Positions 16,332 to 25,357 are shown, counted from the stretch's first letter. The stretch is DNA of 64,000 nt from Candidatus Ornithobacterium hominis (GCF_951229915.1 NZ_OX579588.1:496001-560000), one strand, 5' to 3'. A program made the numbers and translations. The notes: generated by a model not told the origin, from the sequence alone.

Positions 16332-16355
16332 ATTTTTTTAAAGCCTTAGAAAAAA
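16331..16355. repeat. AAGSCTT element filling the brx-asd gap
   Basis: Core AAGCCTT at 16341-16347. The element occupies the entire 24-base space between one stop and the next ATG, so it is also the asd ribosome-entry region. Confidence 0.75.
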
Positions 16356-17348
16356 ATGAAAGTATCCGTCGTAGGAGCGACAGGAATGGTAGGGGAAAAA
16401 ATGCTACAAGTTCTGGAGGAGAGAAACTTTCCTGTAACTGAGCTTATTCCTGTTGCTTCAGAAAAATCTGTAGGAAAGGAAATTGAATTTAAAGGCCAAA
16501 AATATACGGTGAAATCTCTAGAAGCCGCTGTAGAAGAAAATTGTGATGTAGCGTTGTTCTCTGCGGGGGGGAGTATAAGCTTAGATTGGGCACCAAAATT
16601 CGCAGCAAAAGGAACCGTAGTTGTAGACAACTCTTCTGCTTGGCGTATGAATGAGGGTATAAAGTTGATTGTGCCAGAAATTAACGCAGATATTTTGACA
16701 AAAGAGGATAAAATTATAGCTAATCCCAATTGCTCGACAATACAGCTGGTAATGGTTCTGTATCCACTACACCAAAAATATGGAATAAAGCGAGTTGTAG
16801 TGTCTACTTACCAATCGGTGACGGGTACGGGCAAAGCTGCTGTAGACCAGTTGGATGGAGAGGTAAGAGGTGAAACCCCAACCAAGGTCTATCCGTATGA
16901 AATTTTCAAAAACGCACTGCCTCACTGCGACATTTTTGAAGAAAATGGCTACACTAAAGAAGAGATGAAGCTTACTCGCGAAACACAAAAAATCTTGGAT
17001 GATAAGAGTATTGCTGTAACAGCAACGGCTGTGCGAGTTCCAGTACAGGGAGGGCACTCTGAGGCAGTAAATATTGAATTTGAAAAAGATTTTGATGAAT
17101 CAGAAGTGAGGAAAATTCTAAACGAATCCCCTGGGGTTACTTTGCAAGATAATACGGATTCAAATATTTATCCGATGCCAAAATATGCAGAGGGTAAAAA
17201 TGATGTATTTGTAGGGCGCATCAGAAGGGATTTTTCACAACCTAATTCGTTAAATTTATGGATTGTCTCTGATAATTTAAGAAAAGGTGCGGCGACTAAT
17301 ACTGTGCAAATTGCTGAGAAATTGCTAGAGAAAAAAATCATCGGATAA
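16356..17348 (+). CDS. asd: Aspartate-semialdehyde dehydrogenase
   Basis: 330 residues. NADP-binding GATGMVGEKMLQVL lies at the N-terminus. The catalytic cysteine is Cys126 in NPNCSTIQL, the catalytic His is His234 in GGHSEAVNI, and QSVTGTGKAAVDQL is the usual substrate loop. It reduces aspartyl phosphate to aspartate semialdehyde for lysine/diaminopimelate, methionine and threonine synthesis. The start immediately follows an AAGSCTT element. A terminator lies about 37 bases after the stop. Confidence 0.96.
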   Translation: MKVSVVGATGMVGEKMLQVLEERNFPVTELIPVASEKSVGKEIEFKGQKYTVKSLEAAVEENCDVALFSAGGSISLDWAPKFAAKGTVVVDNSSAWRMNEGIKLIVPEINADILTKEDKIIANPNCSTIQLVMVLYPLHQKYGIKRVVVSTYQSVTGTGKAAVDQLDGEVRGETPTKVYPYEIFKNALPHCDIFEENGYTKEEMKLTRETQKILDDKSIAVTATAVRVPVQGGHSEAVNIEFEKDFDESEVRKILNESPGVTLQDNTDSNIYPMPKYAEGKNDVFVGRIRRDFSQPNSLNLWIVSDNLRKGAATNTVQIAEKLLEKKIIG

Positions 17349-17360
17349 AAAAGAGAGGGA

Positions 17361-17386
17361 AAAATTTTAAAGCCTTATTTTAAAAA
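17361..17386. repeat. AAGSCTT palindromic element
   Basis: Core AAGCCTT at 17370-17376, right arm TATTTTAAAAA degenerate; just before the asd terminator. Confidence 0.6.
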
Positions 17387-17420
17387 GCCGTTTCAATAAA
17401 ATTAAGAAACGGCTACTTTT
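17386..17420 (+). terminator. Intrinsic terminator of asd
   Basis: AGCCGTTTC (17386-17394) pairs with GAAACGGCT (17406-17414), 11-base loop, then ACTTTTATG, a short T-run. Confidence 0.75.
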
Positions 17421-17515
17421 ATGTTTTTTCTCTCAGGCTCTTCTTGGTCTATCTTTTAAATATTAAAATCTTAGAAATAAATTATAGATTTTGAGATACT
17501 TTTTTCATGCAAATT

Positions 17516-18148
17516 TTATGCAAAATACTCTGTAAGTTCTTTGAGAGAATCAAATTTTTTAAAATAATTTTCGCTATTACCGTAGCCCATTGTCACAAAA
17601 ATGAATGGAATATTAGCCAACTTAGCTTCTTTTTCATCTTTTTCAGTATCACCAATATATACAGCATTTTTAAAACCGTATTTGTCTTTTAGCAATTGAA
17701 TATTATGATGCTTTGATTTTTCATTCATACCGTAGGCAAAGGTGTCAGTAATAAACTCTTGTATATTAGCTCTTTCCATGAAATAATCTATACCCTTAGC
17801 TGGGCAATTGCTGACAATAAAAATGGAATAAACGGCTGATAATCTTTGCAGCATTTCAATCAAATATGGAAATAAAATTCCTTCTTTGTCTTGCATTCTT
17901 TGGTATTGTTTCTCGGCAATGGCTTTAAACCATTCCTTTTGTTGTTCTTCAGAAATGTTCCCAAAGATTTCATGTGTGAACTCGGCTGATTCTAAGCCCA
18001 TATACTTTTGGAGCTCTTGTGGGGTATAAGATTTTTGAATGTTTTTTTCTTTTAGAAAATCATTGGTCGCGGCTGTGTAGAGTGTTAAAGGATCCCATAG
18101 AGTGCCGTCCATATCAAAAATCAATGCATCGAAATCTGTTTTTTTCAT
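17516..18148 (-). CDS. HAD-superfamily hydrolase, phosphoglycolate-phosphatase-like
   Basis: 210 residues. Motif I is DMDGTLWDP (Asp12 nucleophile, Asp14). Motif II is FIVSNCP (Ser). The motif III Lys lies in the KSKHHNIQLLKDKYG region, and motif IV is YIGDTEKDEKEA. An alpha-helical cap (about 20-85) puts it in subfamily I (Gph/PpaX/beta-phosphoglucomutase-like). It dephosphorylates a small phosphorylated metabolite in the cytosol; which one cannot be said. It is divergent from the methyltransferase at 18255, with an AAGSCTT element between. Confidence 0.85.
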   Translation of the reverse strand: MKKTDFDALIFDMDGTLWDPLTLYTAATNDFLKEKNIQKSYTPQELQKYMGLESAEFTHEIFGNISEEQQKEWFKAIAEKQYQRMQDKEGILFPYLIEMLQRLSAVYSIFIVSNCPAKGIDYFMERANIQEFITDTFAYGMNEKSKHHNIQLLKDKYGFKNAVYIGDTEKDEKEAKLANIPFIFVTMGYGNSENYFKKFDSLKELTEYFA

Positions 18149-18152
18149 GATT

Positions 18153-18178
18153 AAAATTTTTTAAGCCTTAAAAAAAAA
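18153..18178. repeat. AAGSCTT palindromic element
   Basis: Core AAGCCTT at 18163-18169 with complete arms, immediately upstream of the HAD gene start. Confidence 0.75.
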
Positions 18179-18243
18179 TCTAACTGTTTAAAGCTATAAG
18201 AATAATAATTTTTTGAAAGATACAAATAAATTTATGATTTACT

Positions 18244-18251
18244 TATTTTTG
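18244..18251 (+). promoter_or_regulatory. -7 box (TATTTTTG) only 3 bases before an ATG
   Basis: The box ends at 18251 and the preferred methyltransferase ATG is at 18255, so the transcript would be leaderless or nearly so. Confidence 0.4.
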
Positions 18252-18254
18252 TGT

Positions 18255-19037
18255 ATGCACATTTCAAGCTCTCAAAACAAGCAAATTAAATATCTACTAA
18301 AATTACAACAGAAATCTAAATTTCGTAAAAAAACGAAGGAATTTCTAGTAGAGGGAGTGCAAGAAAATCAACTTGCATTGGCTAATGGGTACAAAAATAA
18401 AGGCTTCTATTGGGTAGAAGAAATTTTTAATAATGAATTTAATTTAGATAACTTCAATCAAGTTTCAATTTCAAAAGAAGTTTTTGAAAAATTAGCTTAC
18501 CGAAAGACAACAGGAGGAATCATAGGGATTTATGAGCAGAAAGAATTTTCATTAAATCAAATTCAAAATCCAAAGCCAATAATTGTAGTGCTAGAAGAGA
18601 TTGAAAAACCTGGCAATTTAGGCGCTATTTTACGCAGTTGTGATGCAATAAAAGCTGATGCAGTGGTGATATGTGACGAGCGTGTAGATTTTTATAACCC
18701 TAATGTCATCAGAAGCAGCGTGGGAACTTTGTTTTCAAACCGATTGATTTATAGCACTTCACAAGATTTTTTGAAATGGATCAAAAGAGAAAAATTAGCC
18801 TTATACGCTACTTATCTAAGAGAAGATACACAAAATTTGTTTGATTTAAATCTATCGGAAGGAGTTGCATGGGTTTTTGGGACAGAATCTTTTGGACTAT
18901 CTGATTTTTGGATAGATGAAGGAGTGAAAACAGTGAAAATACCCATGAGTGGGCAGGTAGATTCTTTGAATGTAAGTAATGCCGTAGCTGTTTGCCTGTA
19001 CGAGACTTGGAGACAAATTAATTTTTCTAAGCCTTAA
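18255..19037 (+). CDS. TrmH/SpoU-family RNA 2'-O-methyltransferase
   Basis: About 260 residues. The frame is open from a TTG at 18213, but the family's usual start (MHISSSQNKQIKYLLKLQQKSKFRKK then EFLVEG) begins at the ATG at 18255. An N-terminal SpoU substrate-binding domain precedes the knotted SPOUT domain with motif 1 (EIEKPGNLGAILRSCDA), motif 2 (WVFGTESFGLS) and motif 3 (IPMSGQVDSLNVSNAVAVCL). It methylates ribose 2'-OH in rRNA or tRNA using S-adenosylmethionine; the exact nucleotide is not deducible. A terminator shared with pyk follows. Confidence 0.9.
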   Translation: MHISSSQNKQIKYLLKLQQKSKFRKKTKEFLVEGVQENQLALANGYKNKGFYWVEEIFNNEFNLDNFNQVSISKEVFEKLAYRKTTGGIIGIYEQKEFSLNQIQNPKPIIVVLEEIEKPGNLGAILRSCDAIKADAVVICDERVDFYNPNVIRSSVGTLFSNRLIYSTSQDFLKWIKREKLALYATYLREDTQNLFDLNLSEGVAWVFGTESFGLSDFWIDEGVKTVKIPMSGQVDSLNVSNAVAVCLYETWRQINFSKP

Positions 19038-19047
19038 AAAAAAAATT
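19021..19047. repeat. AAGSCTT palindromic element
   Basis: Core AAGCCTT at 19029-19035. It overlaps the methyltransferase's last codons and stop, so part of the element is translated. Confidence 0.75.
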
Positions 19048-19058
19048 TAAATAAAAAG

Positions 19059-19092
19059 AATTGCTCTCTTTCCTAAGAGAGCAATTTTTATA
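19059..19092. terminator. Bidirectional terminator between methyltransferase and pyk
   Basis: AATTGCTCTCTT (19059-19070) pairs perfectly with AAGAGAGCAATT (19075-19086) around a TCCT loop; T-runs on both sides. Confidence 0.9.
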
Positions 19093-19121
19093 TTCAAACA
19101 AAAACTCTGATTTTTAAAAGA

Positions 19122-20558
19122 TTACATAGTAGTGAAACGCAAAGTATTGGTAATTCCTTTCTTGAATACTGGCATAGCATTTAGATTGATGATAAAATCA
19201 CCTTCTTTTACATAAGCTTTTTCCTTCAAGTAATTATTGACTTCCACCACTGTTTCATCTGTACTCTTCTCGCCTTCATAATAGAATGCACGGACGCCCC
19301 ATAACAAGTTAAGCATTCCTAGTATTCTCTTATTTGGGGTGAATATAAAAATTCCAGACTCTGGCCTGTGGCTACTAATTTGGAAAGCGGTATAGCCAGA
19401 ATAAGTCAGTGTAACAATGGCTTTAGTCTTAACATGTCTAGACATCTCCGTCGCGTTGTGGCAAATTACATTGGTGATAAACCTTTCATCTTCAGTGTCA
19501 GTCGGGCGATGCGGAGGAACGGTAATGTGTTTATCACTTTCGACAGTCATCAAAATATTCGAGATGGTTTTGATGACATCAATAGGGTATCGCCCCACAG
19601 AGGTTTCGCCACTGAGCATCACAGCATCGGCTCCATCCATCACTGAATTAGCAACATCGTTCACTTCTGCACGCGTAGGTGTAAGTGAATAGATCATACT
19701 TTCCATCATTTGTGTTGCGATGATGATAGGTTTTCTAGCTAATTTTGCTTTATCTACCAACATTTTCTGAGCCAAAGGCACTTCCTCCATTGGGATTTCA
19801 ACGCCTAAATCTCCTCTAGCAACCATTAGACCATCACTTTTTTCTACAATTTCATCAATATTCAAAAGAGCTTCTGGTTTTTCGATTTTAGAAATAATCG
19901 GAATTTTATGATCAGCATTTTTTCTAATTAAATCTTGTAGAAGTTCAACATCTTGCGCATGGCGAACGAAGCTAAGTGCTATCCAATCAACTTGTTGTGA
20001 TATAGCAAATTTAGCATCTTCGATGTCTTTTTCTGTCAATGCAGGGAGTGATATTTTTGTATTAGGTAAATTCACCCCTTTCTTAGATTTCAAAGCACCT
20101 CCTTGTATTACCTTTGCTTTTACATTCTTTTCTTTGTCAGTTTCAGTTACTTCCAAAATTAACTTTCCGTCATCAATTAAAATTCTTTCACCCACTTCTA
20201 CATCTTGAGCAAACTGCGTATAAGTCATATAGACAACTTCCTTATTGCCATCTACTTTATCATTGGTAAACTTTAAAATATCACCAGGTTTCAGCTCAGA
20301 ACCTTCAGCCACGTTACCTATGCGTAATTTAGGACCTTGTAAATCCGCTAAAATTCCAACCGCTAAATCTTCTTCTTCGTTGATTTCACGGATGAACTTT
20401 ATCCTATCCTCAACATCTTGATAATCAGCATGGGAAAAATTGATTCTAAATACATTAACGCCACTAAGCATCATTTGTCTAATGATTTCTTTGGACGAAG
20501 TTGATGGGCCTAAAGTCGCAACAATTTTGGTTTTTTTATCAATGTTTGTGTTCTTCAT
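19122..20558 (-). CDS. pyk: Pyruvate kinase
   Basis: 478 residues. It starts KKTKIVATLGPSTSS, with NFSHADYQD, ADLQGPKLRIG, the B domain, and the active-site signature IPIISKIEKPEALLNIDEI (Lys, Glu). MVARGDLGVEIP and ATQMMESMIYSLTPTRAE follow, then a C-terminal allosteric domain. It transfers phosphate from PEP to ADP in the last step of glycolysis. It is last in the acpP-fabF-rnc-hypothetical-pyk operon, its ATG overlapping the previous stop by four bases. It works opposite to pckA at 23466. Confidence 0.97.
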   Translation of the reverse strand: MKNTNIDKKTKIVATLGPSTSSKEIIRQMMLSGVNVFRINFSHADYQDVEDRIKFIREINEEEDLAVGILADLQGPKLRIGNVAEGSELKPGDILKFTNDKVDGNKEVVYMTYTQFAQDVEVGERILIDDGKLILEVTETDKEKNVKAKVIQGGALKSKKGVNLPNTKISLPALTEKDIEDAKFAISQQVDWIALSFVRHAQDVELLQDLIRKNADHKIPIISKIEKPEALLNIDEIVEKSDGLMVARGDLGVEIPMEEVPLAQKMLVDKAKLARKPIIIATQMMESMIYSLTPTRAEVNDVANSVMDGADAVMLSGETSVGRYPIDVIKTISNILMTVESDKHITVPPHRPTDTEDERFITNVICHNATEMSRHVKTKAIVTLTYSGYTAFQISSHRPESGIFIFTPNKRILGMLNLLWGVRAFYYEGEKSTDETVVEVNNYLKEKAYVKEGDFIINLNAMPVFKKGITNTLRFTTM

Positions 20559-21010
20559 AAAACTAATCGTTTTTTTTCATTTTCTAGCAGGTCAATTTCT
20601 TGTACAGTGATTGCCAAGCCAGCCGACTGCAAAGATAATGGAATCTGATGAGGCTGCGTAAGATTAATATCAAGTTTTAGTATATAATTGAAATTTTTAA
20701 AGCGTTGAAAAAGAAAATTGGAGGTATTTATGTGACTAAATAAGCTATTTTCTATATAAATTTTTTTATTATGAGATTTATTTTTGATTAAATAGATTTT
20801 CATTTCTTCAAAAGAAATATTCATGGTATAGACAGAGTAGCAAAAGATTTCTTGATTAGAGCGAATATCTAAATCCTCTTCTCTACAAAATGAAAAGTTC
20901 AATGCTTGGTTGATTTTATAGATCAATTTATATTCAGGATAAGTTTTAAACTTTATACCGTAGTAGAGAAATTCATCCTCCTCAATTTCATCGAGCAATA
21001 AAATAGACAC
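20555..21010 (-). CDS. Small protein between rnc and pyk (IPExxxVDY-family position)
   Basis: 151 residues, translated from a GTG whose G is shared with the rnc stop (TAGTG); the stop overlaps the pyk start (ATGA). In many Bacteroidota the gene at this place is the IPExxxVDY family, of unknown function. The general features agree: a short acidic start (LLDEIEEDEFLYYGIKFK), YKLIYKINQALNFSF, and alternating beta segments. I do not see the naming motif itself; the matching region reads FKNFNYILKLD. Translational coupling on both sides suggests a constant stoichiometry or a cis role, but nothing shows function. Confidence 0.72.
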   Translation of the reverse strand: MSILLLDEIEEDEFLYYGIKFKTYPEYKLIYKINQALNFSFCREEDLDIRSNQEIFCYSVYTMNISFEEMKIYLIKNKSHNKKIYIENSLFSHINTSNFLFQRFKNFNYILKLDINLTQPHQIPLSLQSAGLAITVQEIDLLENEKKRLVL

Positions 21011-21741
21011 TACATTTTATTATTAAATTTATAATAAGCTCTTTTCGCAGCAATTTCTTCAGCATTTTTCTTACTATAGCCACGTCCTTTAGCTACAAAT
21101 CGATCTTCTATCCACAGCTGAGAAACAAAAACAACTTTTTTCTCAGCATTTTCTTCTTCTTGAGTATTTAGTAGAAGTTTTTTCTTCTTTTTTTGAGACC
21201 ATTCAATCATCAAGCTTTTATAGCTTATAATTTTTTTCTCAAGTTCATAGAGATTAATGTAAGGCTCAATTAAAATTCGATGAACAAAATTTTTGGTAAC
21301 CTCATAATTTTGGTCAACATAGATAGCGCCAATCATAGCTTCAAATAAATCTCCCAAAATATTATGACTAAGATGAATATTATGCTCATAAGGAATAAAG
21401 TCTAAAAGCTTCAATCTTCCCCCAATCTCATTTAAATGTTTTCGGCTTACAATTTTAGAACGCATTTTAGTCAAATACCCTTCATCATTTTTGGGAGCAG
21501 AAGTATAGAGATATTCAGCTACGATACTTCCCAATATGGCATCGCCCAAAAATTCAAGTCTTTCATAATTTAAGATTTCTCCGTTAGGTTTATATTTTTT
21601 TAAAGCCCTTGGCGTCAAAGATTCTAAAAAAAAATCCTCATTATGGGGCGCAAAGCCTAAAATTTTAATATACTCTTCAGGTAATCGTTTTAAGCTGGAA
21701 TTTTTTTTTAAACTAAAAAAGGATTTCCAGAAATTTAGCAT
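21010..21741 (-). CDS. rnc: Ribonuclease III
   Basis: 243 residues. The N-terminal catalytic domain has the signature NYERLEFLGDAILG (Glu and Asp metal ligands) and the second acidic cluster LGDLFEAMIGAIYVDQ. The C-terminal double-stranded RNA-binding domain ends AKGRGYSKKNAEEIAAKRAYYKF. It cuts double-stranded RNA in rRNA processing and mRNA decay. The start lies directly after the fabF stop. rnc next to acpP-fabF is a widespread bacterial arrangement. Confidence 0.95.
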   Translation of the reverse strand: MLNFWKSFFSLKKNSSLKRLPEEYIKILGFAPHNEDFFLESLTPRALKKYKPNGEILNYERLEFLGDAILGSIVAEYLYTSAPKNDEGYLTKMRSKIVSRKHLNEIGGRLKLLDFIPYEHNIHLSHNILGDLFEAMIGAIYVDQNYEVTKNFVHRILIEPYINLYELEKKIISYKSLMIEWSQKKKKKLLLNTQEEENAEKKVVFVSQLWIEDRFVAKGRGYSKKNAEEIAAKRAYYKFNNKM

Positions 21742-22989
21742 TTAGAACTTTTTAAAAAGTACACAAGCATTGTGTCCTCCGAAACCAAACGTATTGCTCA
21801 TTGCATAATTGATTTCTTTTTCTTGAGGTTGATTGAAAGTGTAATTTAAATCAGCTACGTTAGGGTCTTTTTCTTTCAAATTAATGGTAGGCGGAACAAT
21901 TTGATGTTTAATAGCACCAACTACCGCAATTGCTTCAATAGCACCAGCTGCACCCAATAGATGCCCCGTCATTGATTTAGTAGCATTAATCTGAATATTT
22001 TTAGCATGCTCACCAAAAAAATTCTGAACAGCCAACGGTTCTGCGATGTCTCCTAAAGGAGTAGAAGTAGCATGCATATTGATGTGGTCAATTTTATTTC
22101 TATCTAATTGAGCATCATCTAGAGCACTCTCTATAACTTGCAATACACCGAGTCCGTCTGGATGTGGAGCAGTCATGTGATGAGCATCAGCAGAAAGACC
22201 ACTACCTATCATTTCAGCATAAATTTTAGCACCTCTGCTCACAGCATGCTCATATTCTTCTAGAATGAGAGCACCTGCACCTTCCCCCATTACAAAGCCA
22301 TCTCTATCAATATCAAAAGGTCTAGAGGCTGTTGCGGGGTCTTCGTTTCGGGTAGATAAAGCATGTAAAGCATTAAAACCTCCCATTCCTGCTGCAGAAA
22401 TAGCAGCTTCTGACCCTCCACTTACGATGATATTAGCCTTGCCCAATCGGATGAGATTAAAGGCGTCAATCAAAGCATTAGAAGAACTAGCACAAGCGGA
22501 AACAGTTGTGTAGTTAGGCCCCATAAAGTTATATTCTATTGAGATGAGCCCGGGAGTTATATCGGCTATCATTTTAGGAATAAAGTAAGGGTTGAATCGA
22601 GGGGTACCATTTCCTTTAGCAAAATGAGTCACCTCTTCTTCAAAGGTAATCAAACCACCAATACCAGAGCCCCAAATAACACCAACTTTCTTACGGTCTA
22701 AATCAGCGAAGTCAAGTATTTTACTATCTGCTACCGCTTCTCTAGCTGCCACAATACCTAGCTGCCCAGTACGATCCATTTTTCGAACTTCCTTTTTAGG
22801 GAAATGATCTAGCGGGTCAAAACCTTTTACTTCGCAAGCAAATTGGGTCTTAAACTTAGAAGCATCAAAAAGAGTAATTGGAGCAGCACCACTCTTTCCT
22901 TTGAGCAGATTTTCCCAATATTCGGGGTAAGTATTCCCAATGGGGGTTAAAGCACCTAAACCTGTTACAACTACTCTTTTTAGTTTCAT
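21742..22989 (-). CDS. fabF: Beta-ketoacyl-ACP synthase II
   Basis: 415 residues. The catalytic triad is Cys166 (SACASSS), His306 (NMHATSTPLGD) and His343 (TGHLLGAAGA), with Lys338 also present. It condenses malonyl-ACP with acyl-ACP in fatty-acid elongation. It is downstream of acpP with a 22-base gap, in a single operon that continues into rnc. It is full length with no unusual features. Confidence 0.97.
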   Translation of the reverse strand: MKLKRVVVTGLGALTPIGNTYPEYWENLLKGKSGAAPITLFDASKFKTQFACEVKGFDPLDHFPKKEVRKMDRTGQLGIVAAREAVADSKILDFADLDRKKVGVIWGSGIGGLITFEEEVTHFAKGNGTPRFNPYFIPKMIADITPGLISIEYNFMGPNYTTVSACASSSNALIDAFNLIRLGKANIIVSGGSEAAISAAGMGGFNALHALSTRNEDPATASRPFDIDRDGFVMGEGAGALILEEYEHAVSRGAKIYAEMIGSGLSADAHHMTAPHPDGLGVLQVIESALDDAQLDRNKIDHINMHATSTPLGDIAEPLAVQNFFGEHAKNIQINATKSMTGHLLGAAGAIEAIAVVGAIKHQIVPPTINLKEKDPNVADLNYTFNQPQEKEINYAMSNTFGFGGHNACVLFKKF

Positions 22990-23011
22990 ATAATTAATAT
23001 TGGGAGATTAA

Positions 23012-23248
23012 TTATTTGTTTACTTCTTCAATGTACTGAACAGCTTGACCTACTGTAGATATTTTCTCTGCTTGATCGTCTGGGATTTGAATGTCAAATT
23101 CCTTTTCAAATTCCATGATAAGCTCAACAGTATCTAATGAATCAGCTCCTAAATCGTTGGTAAAACTAGCTTCTGGAGTTACCTCACTTTCTTCTACGCC
23201 TAGCTTATCCACGATAATAGCTTTTACTCTTGATGCAATGTCTGACAT
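23012..23248 (-). CDS. acpP: Acyl carrier protein
   Basis: 78 residues. The carrier motif LGADSLDTVEL has Ser37 as the phosphopantetheine attachment site. It is strongly acidic and helical, as expected. First gene of the acpP-fabF-rnc-hypothetical-pyk operon. It is a likely substrate of the Sfp-type transferase at 9684 or of an AcpS elsewhere. Confidence 0.97.
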   Translation of the reverse strand: MSDIASRVKAIIVDKLGVEESEVTPEASFTNDLGADSLDTVELIMEFEKEFDIQIPDDQAEKISTVGQAVQYIEEVNK

Positions 23249-23274
23249 AATAATTTGTTTTAAGTTTTTAAGTT

Positions 23275-23319
23275 AACACCGCAAAAATAAAAAACTTTAT
23301 GAATAACACCGCAAAAATA
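23275..23319 (-). promoter_or_regulatory. Duplicated promoter-like repeat of acpP operon
   Basis: The 15-base sequence AACACCGCAAAAATA occurs at 23275-23289 and 23305-23319. On the minus strand each copy ends in TATTTTTG, a -7 box. The distal copy's TTTTTG lies 22 bases ahead of the proximal box and could serve as its -33 element. Confidence 0.5.
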
Positions 23320-23465
23320 TATAATTCAATTTTTTATTTTTTTAGAATTGATTGATTTTAGTTTTTTTGACGTGAAAAAATGAAAATATATGATTTTTAT
23401 TAGTTGAAATTCAGCGAATTTGCAAATTAATTATACGTATATTTACATCATAATTTTTAAAAGTT

Positions 23466-25076
23466 ATGGAAAAATTAAAAAAAGCATTAGAAAACTACGG
23501 GATTAAAAACATTCAAGAAATTGTGCATAATCCTAGTTATGAAGCATTGTACCAAGAAGAAACTAAAGATTCGCTTGAAGGCTTTGAAAGGGCTCAAAAA
23601 ACCAATCTTGGTGCCTTAAATGTTTTAACTGGTGAGTTTACAGGGCGTTCACCCAAAGATAAATATATAGTAGAAGATGAGGTGACAAAAGACACCATTT
23701 GGTGGACTAGCGAAAAAGCTAAAAATGACAACAAACCTTTGTCTCAAGCAGCTTGGAATCATTTAAAGGAAATCAGCACACAAGAGCTTTCCAATAAAAA
23801 ATTATATGTTATCGATGCTTTCTGTGGCGCGAATGAAGACTCTAGATTAAAAGTTAGAATCATTACAGAAGTGGCTTGGCAAGCACATTTTGTGAAAAAT
23901 ATGTTCATCCGCCCAACTGAGGAGGAATTAGCAAATTTTGGTGAGCCTGATTTCGTTGTAATTAATGCATCTAAAATTAGTAATGATAAATACGAAGAAT
24001 TCGGGATGAATTCCCCCGTTTTTACAGTGTTTAACCTGACCGAAAAAATGCAATTAATTGGTGGTACTTGGTACGGTGGAGAGATGAAAAAAGGGATGTT
24101 TGCGATGATGAACTACTATTTGCCATTGAGTGGAAAAGCATCAATGCACTGCTCTGCAAACGTAGGAGAAGCTGGAGATACCGCCATTTTCTTTGGATTA
24201 TCTGGCACAGGTAAAACAACTTTATCTACTGACCCCAAAAGAAAATTAATTGGTGATGACGAGCACGGATGGGATGATAATGGAGTGTTTAACTTCGAGG
24301 GTGGTTGCTATGCAAAAACCATCAATCTAAGTAAAGAAGATGAGCCAGATATTTATGGTGCTATAAAAAAAGATGCATTACTAGAAAATGTAGTGGTAAA
24401 AGATAGCGGAGAAGTAGACTTCACAGACACTGTCCATACACAAAACACGCGTGTTTCTTACCCTATCTATCACATCGATAACATTGTAGAGCCAGTTTCT
24501 AAAGCAGGGCCAGCTAAAAAAGTAATTTTCTTGACGGCTGATGCCTTTGGGGTAATGCCTCCGGTTTCTAAATTAACGCCAGAACAAACCAAATACCATT
24601 TCTTGTCAGGATTTACTGCTAAGTTGGCAGGTACAGAGAGAGGAGTTACGCAGCCGGTGCCAACCTTCTCAGCTTGTTTTGGAGAAGCCTTTTTGTCTTT
24701 ACACCCAACCAAATATGCACAAGAATTAGTGAAGAAAATGGAGGCTAACGGAGCCATTGCTTACTTAGTGAACACAGGATGGAACGGAACAGGAAAAAGA
24801 ATCAGCTTGAAGGAAACAAGAGCCATCATCGATGCAATTTTAGATGGTTCCATCGAAAAAGCTGAAACTAAAGTCATTCCAATTTTTGATTTAGAAATTC
24901 CAACGGAATTACCAAATGTGAATTCGAATATTCTAGACCCAAGGGATACTTATGCAAATGTATCTGAATGGGAAGAAAAAGCGAAAGACTTAGCTCAGAA
25001 ATTCATCAATAATTTTGAGAAGTATACAGACAACGAGGAGGGGAAAAGCTTAGTAGCAGCTGGACCACAAATCTAA
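23466..25076 (+). CDS. pckA: Phosphoenolpyruvate carboxykinase (ATP)
   Basis: 536 residues. The nucleotide loop GLSGTGKTTLS and the metal-site motif IGDDEHGWDDNGVFNFEGGCYAK are present, plus the substrate-site GEFTGRSPKDKYIVED and a C-terminal NTGWNGTGKRISLKETRAII. It makes PEP from oxaloacetate with ATP in gluconeogenesis (or the reverse in fermentative CO2 fixation). Monocistronic, with its own terminator. It is divergent from the acpP-pyk operon. Confidence 0.97.
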   Translation: MEKLKKALENYGIKNIQEIVHNPSYEALYQEETKDSLEGFERAQKTNLGALNVLTGEFTGRSPKDKYIVEDEVTKDTIWWTSEKAKNDNKPLSQAAWNHLKEISTQELSNKKLYVIDAFCGANEDSRLKVRIITEVAWQAHFVKNMFIRPTEEELANFGEPDFVVINASKISNDKYEEFGMNSPVFTVFNLTEKMQLIGGTWYGGEMKKGMFAMMNYYLPLSGKASMHCSANVGEAGDTAIFFGLSGTGKTTLSTDPKRKLIGDDEHGWDDNGVFNFEGGCYAKTINLSKEDEPDIYGAIKKDALLENVVVKDSGEVDFTDTVHTQNTRVSYPIYHIDNIVEPVSKAGPAKKVIFLTADAFGVMPPVSKLTPEQTKYHFLSGFTAKLAGTERGVTQPVPTFSACFGEAFLSLHPTKYAQELVKKMEANGAIAYLVNTGWNGTGKRISLKETRAIIDAILDGSIEKAETKVIPIFDLEIPTELPNVNSNILDPRDTYANVSEWEEKAKDLAQKFINNFEKYTDNEEGKSLVAAGPQI

Positions 25077-25097
25077 ATTTGCATTGAAATTTAAATG

Positions 25098-25133
25098 AAA
25101 AAATCAGCTGAAATATATTTTAGCTGATTTTTT
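25098..25133 (+). terminator. Intrinsic terminator of pckA
   Basis: AAAAAATCAGCT (25098-25109) pairs with AGCTGATTTTTT (25122-25133), loop of 12, followed by T. Confidence 0.88.
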
Positions 25134-25154
25134 TATAATTAAACGTAAAAAATA

Positions 25155-25334
25155 TTAATCACTGGTATCCACATCTTCGCCTATGCCATACATTTTTAAA
25201 ATTCTATTTTGCAATTCTTGTTTTTCTTTTTCAAAATCTTCCTTAGAAATGCAATTTTCATTCATGATTTTATAGTATTTATTTAAAGTTTGTTTCGAGA
25301 GGGGCCCAAAAGCACCCACATCACAGATGGTATT
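25155..25334 (-). pseudogene. SHOCT-like C-terminal fragment or tiny ORF
   Basis: An open frame of 59 codons with no start at its upstream stop-bounded edge; an internal ATG at 25265 would give 36 residues. It ends ISKEDFEKEKQELQNRIL...EDVDTSD, recalling the I-S-x-E-E-F-x-x-x-K-x-x-L pattern of SHOCT domains, preceded by DVGAFGPLSKQTLNKYYKIM. It could be the tail of a decayed gene. Neither a product nor a function can be claimed. Confidence 0.35.
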
Positions 25335-25357
25335 TTATAATTTCTCATAATTTTTTT

